In this document: positions 46,924 through 56,636 of the stretch, piece by piece | How positions within the stretch are numbered: the first letter of the stretch is position 1 | Layout: each line of letters opens with the position of its first letter | NCBI GenBank assembly: GCA_018340375.1 | Contig: JAFFJZ010000014.1 | Location: 2,418,001 to 2,482,000, forward strand | Length of the DNA stretch: 64,000 bases | Source: Gonatopus flavifemur | Taxonomy: Eukaryota > Arthropoda > Insecta > Hymenoptera > Dryinidae | Reading direction: 5' to 3' | Notes under the pieces: generated by a model | What the model was told of the DNA's origin: nothing | The model's input: the letters and a program-made list of their open reading frames with translations, nothing else | Databases searched by the model: none | Translations under genes and position numbers: made by a program

Positions 46924-48200
46924 TGAATAAAGTGGAAGAAAAAGGGAAAGGTCAGACGATAGAAATAGATAAGGGAAGGTCAGAGTCAGACCAACGGACG
47001 AAGGGAGTAGAGTCGGCGATAGAGCGGACCAAGAAAAAAGAACAGGTAGAGGAAGAGGGGGGGAGAGAGGAAGCGTTGGTCAACACCAACGGGCAATAAT
47101 GGGGAAGAGGAGACGGGAGGGAGAAGGGGGAGCCAAAAAATGTAGAGGGGTTAGGAAGAGCGAGAAGTGGGAGCGTAGGTGGGATCAAGGATTGTTGGGA
47201 GAGGAAGAGAGAGGAGGCAGAGGATTGGGAGAGGTTGATGATATTTGGAAGGAGAGACAGGATGGAGAGATCACTGGAAGGAAAGAAGTTGAGAGAGGCA
47301 GACGGGAAGAAAGGATTGAGAGAGCTGATGCAGGAGTTGGGGGGGGGAAGATGATGGAGTTAGTGAGCGAGAAAATGGAGGAGGGGTACGAAGAGCTGAG
47401 AAAAGAACTAAAGAAGATAAGCGGAAGACAGTAGAGCAGAGGAGTTATGGAGATTAGACAGAGGAGGAATTGGGGCGAGATGAGATGAGATGGAGAAACA
47501 AAATCGGGGGAGGAAAGAGGAAGGGAAGAAATTGGAGGAGTTGAAGGGCAAGGTAGAAGAGTTAAGAAGTGAGATAGAAGATAGAGAAAGGAAGGAGATA
47601 GAGGAAGAAGGAGTGGGGGGAAGTTTGAGGGGGGAACGGCAAGCAGTAGAGAATGAGATGGGGGAGGCATAGGCAGAGAGGGTAGAGAAAAGGATAGAAG
47701 AACTAGAGAGAAGAGGAAAGGAGAAAAGAGACGGAGAAGAAAGTAGGGTGCACAGTCATTCGGAAGTCGGAGTGGGGGTGGATAGGAGAATGAAAGAATT
47801 AGAGAAGAAAATAGAGTATGAGGAGAGGAGGGAGAGAGGGAAAAACATATTGGTGAAGGGACTGGAAGGGTAAAGAAATGCGAAAGGGGAGGTGGAAGAG
47901 GTAATGGGGAAGTTGGGAGGAGAGGAACAAATAGAGGAGATGAGAGATTTGGGAATAGGAGCAAGGAATAAGAGAAGAATGGTGGTCATGAGATTTAAAT
48001 CAATAGAGGAAAAAGGGAAGATAATTAGGGAGAAAGGGTTGCTGAGAGGTGGAGAAGAGAGATTAGAGGAGAACTACACATGGGAGGAAAGGAAGATGAT
48101 GCAGAAGGTGAGGGAAATAGGAGTCATATTGAAGAGGGAGGGAAAGAGAATCTGGATAGGATATGGAGGAATATGGATAGATGGGAGATGGTGGGAATAG
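46924..48200 (+). pseudogene. R1-like ORF1, broken
   Basis: ORF1 proteins of these elements bind the RNA. From ATG 46924 (MNKVEEKGKGQTIEIDK) the reading passes through stops at 47096 and 47434 and continues in other frames. A Glu/Lys/Arg-rich coiled-coil region lies at 47490-47870, followed by the C-terminal domain at 47892-48200 (EQIEEMRDLGIG, RMVVMRFKSIEEK, NYTWEERKM, RIWIGYGGIWIDGRWW). No zinc knuckle was seen in the part before ORF2. Confidence 0.75.
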
Positions 48201-48339
48201 GATGAGGAAGAGGAAAAGTTGAGAAGTAGAGGAGAGTCCGTGGAAGGAAATGAGAAAAACGGAGAGGAGAGTAGGGAGAAGGTTTTTCAGGGGATCCAGA
48301 GGGGAAGATAGAAGGAGGAGGGAAAGTGGTGAGGAGGAG

Positions 48340-51300
48340 GAGCAAATAGGGGTGAGAATAGGTTTTTGGAATGTGTCGGGTTTGATAGGTAAACAGGGAG
48401 ATTTCTGGGAGAGAATAGAGGGGTGGGATGTAATAGGGTTGGTAGAGACGTGGGTAGAGAAGAAGAGCTGGAGTAAAATAAAGAAGAAGTTGCCGAAAGG
48501 GTATATATGGAAGACGCAATGAGCAGGAAGGAGGAATAAAAAAGGAAGAGCAAGTGGAGGGATTAGGATGGGAATCAGTAAGGAGCTGAGGAGAGCAGGA
48601 GAAGGAAAAAGAGAACGGAAAGAAGAAAAAAAGGGCGTAATAAATGGAGAAGTGCGAATAAATAATGAGAAGAGGAAGATAGCGACGGTATATGTGAATG
48701 GTAATATGAAAGAGGTGATGGAGGGGCTGAGACAGGCAATAGGAGAACCAGGGAGGGAGGAGAGGATAGTGATAGGAGGTGATTTTTAATGCAAGGACGG
48801 GAGAACTAGGAGGTTTTGAGTGGGAAGATGATGGTGAACAGATAGAAGGTAGGAGAAGTAAAGACAAGAAAATAAACAAGGGAGGGAAAATGCTATTGAA
48901 GTTTTTAGAGGAAGGGGGGTGGGGAATCTCAAATGGTGCAGTGAGGGGGGACGAGGAAAGAGAGCTTACGTACATATGCGCGATAGGGCCGACAACAATA
49001 GACTATGTGATAAGAGATGGGAAAGCATGGGAGGAATGTAGGAGGCTGGAAGTGGAGGAATGTGGGGAGTCAGATCATATGCCAGTAGTAATGGAGTTAG
49101 GGGAGATGAGGGTGAAAAGAGAAAAGGTAACAGAGTGGACCGAGAGATGCGATTGGTCGGAAGATGGGATTGAGAGATATAAGAGGAAAATGGGAGAGTG
49201 GGAAGGAGGAGGGGCGGGGGGAGAAGGATTGAGGAGGAAAATAATGAAGAGAATGAAAGAAGCGGTGAGTAGGAAAAGAATTAGGATAGGAAAGGGTGAT
49301 AAGAAGAACAGATGGTCGGACGAGGAATGCAAGAACAAGAAGAGCGTGGTTAGGAGGGAGATAAAGGAATGGAAGAAGAAAAGGGGCTCGATAGAAGGAG
49401 TAATGGAAGTAAAAAAGGGATTCAGACAAATATGTGAAGGGAACAAGGGGACAAAGTGAGAGCAAATGATAGAGAGAATAAAGAAGGTAAAAGATTAGAG
49501 GCAGGGGTGGGGATGGGTGGACAGAGAAAGGAAGAGGAGGAAGGAGACGAATGAAGACATAGGACCGGAGGAATGGAAAAGATATTTCATGAAAATATGT
49601 GAGGAGGGGTAGATGGAAAAGTGAGAGCGGGAGATGGGGGAGATATAATAGAGGAATATGCTCAGATAGAGGGTGAAGAATCCGCGGAAACGTGGAGAGG
49701 GTTGGAGAAAGGAAAGGCAGCGGGAAAGGATGGGATACAAAATGAGTGCTGAATTTATGGGGGAAGTCAATTAAGGAAAGAAGTAGAGGAGGTGATGTTT
49801 GACATTTGGAAGAGCAGAAGAATTCCAGAAGAATGGAGAGGGCAGATCATAGTCCCGATTGTGAAAAAGGGGGAAGGAAGGAGAGTGGAGGAATACAGGG
49901 GAGTAACACTGACGCCGACGATGTATAAAATTTATACAACATTGTTGACAAGAAGATTGGAGGAAGTAGTGGAGGGAAAGGGGATATTAGCAAGTAATCA
50001 AACGGGTTTTAGGAGAGGAGTGGGAACGACAGATAATATATCCGCACTGAATTACCTGATAGGGAGGGAGATAGAGGGGAAAGGGGAATTGGCGGCGGTG
50101 TTTGTTGATCTGAAAGCAGCTTTCGACTCGGTAGACAGGGAACTTTTATGGAAGTCGATGGAAAAAAAGGGAGTAGATAAAGGACTGATTGATGGAATAA
50201 AGGAAATATATAGGGAGACAAAGGCGAGGGTGAGGGTAGGAGCGAAGGAGTCAGAGGAATTTTGGATGGCGGAAGGGATTGGGCAGGGATGTCCTTCAAG
50301 TCCGATGCTATTCAATATATTGATAGCAGATTTGAGAGAAGAGATGACGAAAAGTGGGGTAGGAGGAGTGATAGTGGACGGGAGAAAGATATAGACATTG
50401 AGCTACGCGGATGACGTAGTGGTCTTGACGAAGGAGGAAGAGCCACAGTTGATTTTGGAAGAATTGGAGAGGTACCTTAGAATCAAGAGGCTAGAGTTAA
50501 ATGTGGGAAAGACAAAGATCATGAAGTTCGGGAAAGGAGGGGGAAAGAAGGAGATAAGAGTTGGAAAAGGGAAGAAGAGAAGATAGAGGAGGTGAAGGAG
50601 TTTAGGTATTTAGGGCATGTATTTAGGAGTAACGGGAAGCAAGATGCGCAGATGAAAGATAGGGTGAGGAAAGCAGGGGTAGTAATGAGAATAGTATGGG
50701 GAATTGGGGAAAGGTTATTTGAGGGGGATTGGAAAAGAAGGATGTGGATATGGGATAGGTTGGTTGGTAGCGTTGTGGAGGATGGAGCGAAAATCTTGGG
50801 ATGGGAGGAACGAGAGGAGGTGGAAAGGTTGCAAGAGAGGTACATAAGGTGGATGCTGAGGCTACATAGGGAGACGCCAGGTTATATGATCAGAGAAGAA
50901 ATAGAAAAAGATAAGATGAGGATAAGATTGAGGGAAAGGGCAATAGAATTTGAAAAGAAATTGAAAGAAGGCAGGGCGGGAGAGGTAGCGGTGAGGTGTT
51001 GGAAAGAGATGATAAAAAAGGGGGAATGTCGAGGTGGGAGCATGAGAGAAGGGAAGCGATGATACGCTTGAAGATAGCAGAGGAGGAAACAGGGGAAAGG
51101 AGGGGGAAGGGGGGAGAGAACGGGTGGATAGGAAAAGACAGAGAGGAGCAGGAATTATAGAGATGGGGAAGGATTGCAGAATCAAGATATAATAGGTGGT
51201 ATAAGGAAGTGAGGGTGGGGGAAATTCCAAAATATCTGAGAGAAGGGGGGGGAATGAGGAGAGGAAGGAGAATAGCTAGGTTGAGAATAGGGAATAAGAT

Positions 51301-51412
51301 GAGAGGGGGAAGGTATTGGGAGGTAGACGTGGGAAGGAGGAAATACAGAGTATGGTGGGGCGGAAGGAACGTGGGAACACGTTTTAGGAGTCTGTATGAA
51401 AGGCGATGGTAG
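48340..51412 (+). pseudogene. R1-like ORF2: APE endonuclease plus reverse transcriptase, broken
   Basis: Endonuclease: IGFWNVSGLIGK with intact ET in LVETWV (48350-48460); a one-base shift at VIGGDF/FNARTGE near 48785; then TTIDYVI and ESDHMPVVMEL. A linker with RWSDEECKNKK follows. RT: EEYRGVTLTPTMYKIYTTLL and NQTGFRRGVGT from 49792, VDLKAAFDSVDRELLW, GIGQGCPSSPMLFN; stop at 50392; then LSYADDVVVLTKEEE from 50398. C-terminal parts at 50592-51062 (MKEFRYLGHVFRSNG) and 51209-51412 (RRIARLRIGNKM); the cysteines usual in the final zinc finger are missing here. Several stops and shifts: not functional. Confidence 0.85.
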
Positions 51413-51719
51413 ACAGTTGAGGGAAATGATAGGAGAGATTTTGGGGTGAAGGGGCGAGGAGAGGAATGAATGTGTGGGCTGGAGGAAAGAAGGAAGGAAT
51501 GATAAGAAGGAGGAAGGGGGTGGGAATGAATGAGGATGGATGGAAGGATAAATTGAGCAGAATGGCTGTCTCTCGAAGATGTATGAAATTTATGTGAGAC
51601 CGAAAAGAATGGTTTCGAGTAGGAATAGAGTAGTAAGACTAGGTTGAGGGGGAGATGTAAGGGGATTCATGGAGGCGCCTGCAAGCAATGTGAGCAGGCG
51701 CCGGAAACGAATAAAGTTA

Positions 51720-51750
51720 CATGCATACATACATACATACATACATACAT
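51720..51750 (+). repeat. CATA microsatellite at the retrotransposon 3' end
   Basis: About seven tandem catac/cata units form the 3' tail of the R1-like element, in place of poly(A). Confidence 0.9.
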
Positions 51751-51762
51751 AATAATTCAGTA

Positions 51763-52740
51763 TTTTTTCTTCCCTCTTGAAGATATGACAATTCAATATT
51801 ATTTTCAATCATCTCTACGTTAAGGGGACTCGAACATGAGAAGATGAGGAATGGCATAAGTCAGATTTTGCGTGAACTTTTTTCGAAAGGTACGTAATTA
51901 CCACAAATTTGGAGTGAATAATAAAGAATTACATACTCAAGATTGCACATGGTCACACACTTTGAATTTTCCAATGATTTATGAAGGCAAAAAAATAAAA
52001 CTTCGAAATTTGGATCTCGAAACGTCGACAACCTTTACAATTCCATTTTTCAGCCTTCATAAATCATTGGAAAATTCGAATTGCGCGGCGATGTGCAATC
52101 CCAAGTTTGTAATTCGTTATTATTCACTTCGAATTTGTATTGATTATGTGCCTACTGGGAAAAATTCGCGCAAAATTTGACTTTTCCTCTCCCCCACTTC
52201 TCCATGCTCGAGTCTCCTCAAAATATCACAATTATATTCAGGACGGCGCAATCACCAACTGATATTCTGAGGAATCGTTCCACTCGAAGAGATGAGAATA
52301 TGAATTGGATAACGAACTGGAAAGTGGAATTGTTCTTTTCAATGTCGAAGATGGAATCATAATGATTCAATATTTCTTCCTACCTCTAAGACATAACAGT
52401 TCGATACTCTCCTCAATCATTTCTAATCAGTGATCGAGAACGAATTATTATGTGTTCATTTTGAGAAAACGAAAACATGAATTAAGAAGAGAAACTGGAA
52501 AATTGAATTCTTCTCTCAATTCTATAGATAATATCATGATAGTTTGATATTTCTTTCTATCTCGAAGATACAAAAATTCAATATTTCTTTTAACCGTTTG
52601 TAAACTAAGATATTACAATATATCGAGAACAGAACATTGCGTTCCACTGATCCATTTTATTCCCAACAAATCTCATTCAAAAGTGAAGACATGGATTGAA
52701 AATCGAATTAAAAATGAAGCTCATTGTATAAGAAGGAATC
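51763..52740 (+). repeat. Degenerate tandem repeat array, right part
   Basis: Outside the MITE at 51821-52216 the sequence repeats a ~150-190 bp theme: gaaatggaattnttct, gataatatcatgatnnttc, atatttcttcctacctc and gaagatatnacaattcaata, with atcgagaacgaa. At least three diverged units can be traced, continuing those left of 46500. Ancient satellite-like sequence. Confidence 0.5.
51821..52216. mobile_element. Palindromic MITE with TTAAGGGGACTCG ends
   Basis: Left end ttaaggggactcgaacatg, right end catgctcgagtctcct. Arms share agtcaaattttgcg and ttttccaatgatttatgaag in opposite orientation. A fragment of the same family is at 3133. The TTAA at the left could be a piggyBac-type target, but the right side reads tcaaaa, so this is unproven. 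Confidence 0.75.
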
Positions 52741-53094
52741 AATTTTACAATAGGCCATGTGAAAATGGATGAATTCAATCCAATATCACGTCCGATGGTG
52801 CCCTGAACCCATTTTTCAATTGTTGGGGTGTTAGAGTAGCATCATCTATCAATTCAATGCTTGTGGCGTCTTCAATTTGCATGTGAGAAGTTCCATCTGA
52901 AATGGATATTATTTTCGAATTACTTTTACTGATCATATTGAATATTTATGTTTTATACATTTTTTTATTCATATCTTTGGTAGGGAATATTTATACTGTA
53001 TGATATCATATTATATGTTATATTTTTCATACTCCTTTATTTATATTGTTTTTATCCAATTTCTTTTATAACACAATGAATATTTATGTTTCAT

Positions 53095-53696
53095 TTTAGG
53101 AGGATACCAGAATCATCATTCGAAGACGTTTTTTCCGCACCAAAATACTCGAAACTGAATTCATAAGGAAATCTTGAATTTTCAGGGATGATTTCTCGAG
53201 ACTTCATCTATCCACGGTTGTGGAAAGCCCGGATTTTAGATTCCGAAGAATTTAATCCCCGGAATTCTGGCTTTTTAGAAACGTAGATAGATAGAGAAGT
53301 CTCGAAAATGATCCCTGAAAATTCATATATCTCGGAATATTCCTAAATTATTTTGGATTCTCTGCAGTTTTGAATTATAACTCATTCATCCAAGTAAATA
53401 TGTTTTATGTAAGATTTCTCCGAATCGAATGTATGGCACAGTCTGAAATTTGAAGGGAATAGTCTGTGATACTTTATCTATTGCAGTACAGGGCTCAAAT
53501 TTCAAATTCCGAAGGGAAGGTTTTTCTTAGTCGGTAGAAAAGATAGTTTTTTTCGAAATTTGAAATTTGAGCCCTGTATTGCAAAAGATGAACTATCGGA
53601 TATTATTCTCTGGAAATTTCAGACTGTTTCATAAATCCAGTTCGAAGAAATCTTACAGAGAAGATGTTTACTCGGATGATATACTGGTATCTCCCT
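53095..53696. mobile_element. Two adjacent hairpins between GGATACCA/TGGTATC ends
   Basis: The outer ends aggaggatacca and tggtatctccct are inverted. Inside, one hairpin uses ttcagggatgatttctcgag with ctcgaaaatgatccctgaa; a second uses cagggctcaaatttcaaatt with aaatttgaaatttgagccctg. The general plan resembles the element at 23871-24260. Confidence 0.65.
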
Positions 53697-54700
53697 GATG
53701 CATATTTATATTTTGATCATTTTTGTATTCATATATCACAAGGAGGAATCATGATGCGTACAGTATCCTGTGGTCATTGTTAGGAGGTGATTATCCAAAA
53801 TGGTCTCATTTGGAGGTTCTAAGCATGTTCCTGTCATATCTGGAAGATCCGTGTGCCGCTTGGGATATATATTATATATTTTCCGTTACATGCAGATAAA
53901 TTATATTATATTCATATTTCCATATAGATTGGAGTGACGTCAATGACAACTTACATCGATCCCTTCTGATATTCCCTTGGATTCTCACATGTTCTCCCAT
54001 GGTGTACCTCGCAATGGTTTCATATTCCCAAGTTGACTCATTATGAGGTGGATCCATCGGTCATTCAGGAGCGTCATAACAGAACAAGAGAGGAAGGTGC
54101 TTGCAGAGGGCGCTCATACGATCAGCTGATCGGTATAATCGATACGATTTATCAACATACAAATTGGTGAATTTTCTATGGAGAACGATTGAATTCGTCG
54201 ACACTGTGGAAAAATTGATTATTGTCATGAATTCTTATCACGATATGCTGTAGGTGGAAGTTGTAATTTCAGTAATGATTTTTATTACGCAGACGAATGT
54301 AAAATAGTGTTATTTCGTAGGGATAGGGATTCAAGTGGGAGGAAAAAGTATAACTACTCGTTTTCAATCAGAATTTTCATGCAAAGAAGGAAACATGAGA
54401 ATTTTCATTCATCCGATACCCAATTTGAACGGTTTGATTAGTAAGTTTAACACAAGAGATTGGATTCGGAATCCTGTATTCTGATTGGTCGAGAATCAAT
54501 GTATGGTAGATCAATCCTCAGCCGTTTCGAATGATTCTTCTGGGGAATGTGTTTTCGACTTATCCCAACCACAACATTCAACAATGATGAATTGATTCGA
54601 ATTCACCCTTCTTACATCATCCGATGATTATAAAGGGTTTATCGAACGTTAATAACTTACTTGGGATCACTCAAGATCATTCATGCTAAATCAAAATCTG
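53697..54700. other. No gene recognised
   Basis: AT-rich spacer. The short frame at 53872-54057 shows no motif. Confidence 0.4.
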
Positions 54701-54751
54701 ATTCAAATTGTGTGCAAGTTCGAGCGCGTTTCTACGTTGAGAAAATGTATT

Positions 54752-54768
54752 CGTCCTAAAAAGGACGG
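54752..54768 (+). repeat. Small hairpin, class I, copy a
   Basis: cgtcct-aaaa-aggacg: 6-bp stem, 4-nt loop, followed by gatttgg. Confidence 0.6.
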
Positions 54769-54929
54769 ATTTGGTCAATCTTCAGAGACAATTCTTTCTC
54801 CATTTGAAATAACAATATGCCCTTTGAAGTCATATGTGCTTCAAATGAAACTGTTTCGAGCTGTCACCTGATTTGTTGATTCGTATCACGAATGGTTGAT
54901 TTGAGCTTAACAAACCGTATGTGATTACA

Positions 54930-55430
54930 ATGGAATATCGATGCCAATCAATTGCATCGGTCTCACATTACAAAAAATCCGCTCTTTTCAGAGTGATAAA
55001 ATGAATCCTTACCGGGAATAACTTCTCAATGAATTCACATTCAATCAAATGTATGAAATTACACTGTCTCAGTGAGTCGTCAAAGTGAGTATTTCGTTCA
55101 TTCGTTCCTCTTGTTGCTTCGTCGACTTTTTGACTGTCTCACTATTTTGATCGGATCGACTCGCATTCCTGTAGGAATTCATGAATTCTCCACGCTGAAA
55201 AGGAGATCTGCTCTTTTCAGAGCGATAGAATAGTTCCTCACTGAAGAACATGTTTCAAATCCAATTCATTTCCTAAATATTTAACGTGGACCAAGATTTG
55301 TTACCTGATTGGTCGAAACGTATAGGAGACATTCATACGAGCAGCGAACCGCTCGAAATATTCATGTTAATCAACTGCACTCATTCTACGTTACTGGAAA
55401 TCGGGCCTTCGCAGAGCGATAAAATGAATT
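54930..55430 (+). repeat. Diverged repeats with class II hairpins
   Basis: Hairpins with the plan cgctct-tttc-agagtg occur at 54980-54995 and 55209-55224, with a worn third at 55403-55418, each followed by gataaaatgaat-like sequence. The flanking sequence (atgccaatcaattgcatc) recurs near 61365. The hairpin resembles the shape of the histone mRNA 3' stem-loop, but no histone gene is near. Confidence 0.5.
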
Positions 55431-55652
55431 TTCACTCAGGACGATGTCTCATTGAATTCATTATCTGAATGATGTTGGATGAGATCTGTAAAATTGTCCG
55501 CTCCCAAGGTGAATACTTCTGTTCATCCGTTGATCTTGTCATTCGAATTAGAGTATGTCGTCCAGCCCGTAGAAACAATAATCATGGGGAATCATCCCGC
55601 GATGGCAGAAGGTTAACCTGGAATATTAATGAAAAGAAATTTTCTTCAGGAA

Positions 55653-55819
55653 AATGGGGTTGTTCACACATACTGAAATATTTTGGCGTTCTTAAAAGAA
55701 CGGATTCATTTTTTTTTATATCACCTGAAATATTAAGAAGAAAGATAAAGTTTGTCTGGGTGAATGAGCTTGTTCACGCATGTTGATATATTTGGTCGTT
55801 CTTAAAAGAACGAATTCAT
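55653..55819 (+). repeat. Tandem pair with class I hairpins, copies b and c
   Basis: Two ~57-bp direct copies, 110 bp apart, share ttgttcacrcatrytga, atatttgg and the hairpin cgttct-taaa-agaacg (55687-55702 and 55797-55812), then gattcat. Confidence 0.7.
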
Positions 55820-56164
55820 GTTTCAGTGAATACGAACAGAGCGGAATGTTCAGTGGCGTTGGCCTGTGAATATTTCCAGTTGGCGACACGTTCAATTTTC
55901 AACTGCAGCTGCTGTTCGTTTGAATGCGATTTCTTTCCCACGTTGACATTTCCAGATGATTTGGATGTTGGAAACGTATTGAAATTGGACCGGTGTCCAT
56001 ATCTTTCTCCGTTCCAATGGTGGATGTCCTCGCTGTCAACTTCGTACGGCAGCTTCCGAATGCGTGCAGCATCATGTATGCAGTCACGGGAGTATCTTCG
56101 GCGACAGCAATGTCTGGACAGCGCGTGCGTCGCGTGTTGATTCTTCGCCAGCTTGATGCTCAAT
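55820..56164. other. Left flank of the Jockey insertion; unassigned open frame
   Basis: GC content is higher than the surroundings. On the minus strand an open frame from about 61180 would run through the 11-bp target site and on to 55816 if the Jockey element is left out, about 180 codons. The protein (for example KLPYEVDSEDIHHWNGERYG) is not one I recognise, so coding status is open. Confidence 0.35.
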
Positions 56165-56636
56165 ACGGGGCGCGCGAAGAAGAAGAAGAAGAAGAGGGGG
56201 ATGGGGGGGGGCCCCAGCATCAACTCCATATCGGTCCCAACACGATGTCGACTCTCCTCGAAGAAGAGAAATAGCGGGATGTTTAAAGAATTTTGCCTTG
56301 CGGCATTGACTCTATGTCGGATGAGATTAGAAAAGGAGTTGACTTTAATATTGAAATGACCTTAGGGTGGTGGAAAAAAAAAAAAAAAAACCACTGGTCT
56401 AATAATAGTTATAATTTGAATTTAGTGCTGTTAAGCATATGTGTGAATTTCCTGCAAATAAAAAGTAGATTTGTTAAAGAGAGTAGGAGTTTCTTAGGAA
56501 AGGAATCTGTGGAGAAAAGAGGGTAAAGATAAGAGAATGTCTTAAGAGATTTTGTTCTGCCATTATTGTCGTGGATGAGTTGAAACTGCGTCTGAAACAC
56601 TTAAAAACACTTTTACGTGTTCAAGTCAGCTTAAAT

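Larger units (their letters stand above)
46501..51750 (+). mobile_element. R1-like non-LTR retrotransposon, full length, purine-rich
   Basis: About 5.25 kb. The sequence aataattcagta (with preceding cat) borders both ends (46486-46500 and 51748-51762), a 12-15 bp target duplication. The 3' end is a cata microsatellite (51720-51750). Two ORF regions are recognisable, both broken. The coding strand is overwhelmingly A and G for 5 kb. The ORF1 and ORF2 style matches purine-rich R1-clade elements I recall from ants and wasps; the clade is inferred from motifs, not a tree. Confidence 0.85.

Noticed and set aside
47185..47964. 259-codon minus-strand open frame, Ser/Pro/Leu-rich
   Set aside because: Antisense shadow of the purine-rich R1-like ORF1; low-complexity composition follows from the strand skew.
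48124..48975. 283-codon minus-strand open frame
   Set aside because: Antisense of the R1-like endonuclease region; same composition artefact.
56150..56220. gaa/agg-rich tract as a regulatory site
   Set aside because: Simple-sequence DNA next to a retrotransposon end; nothing supports a regulatory role.
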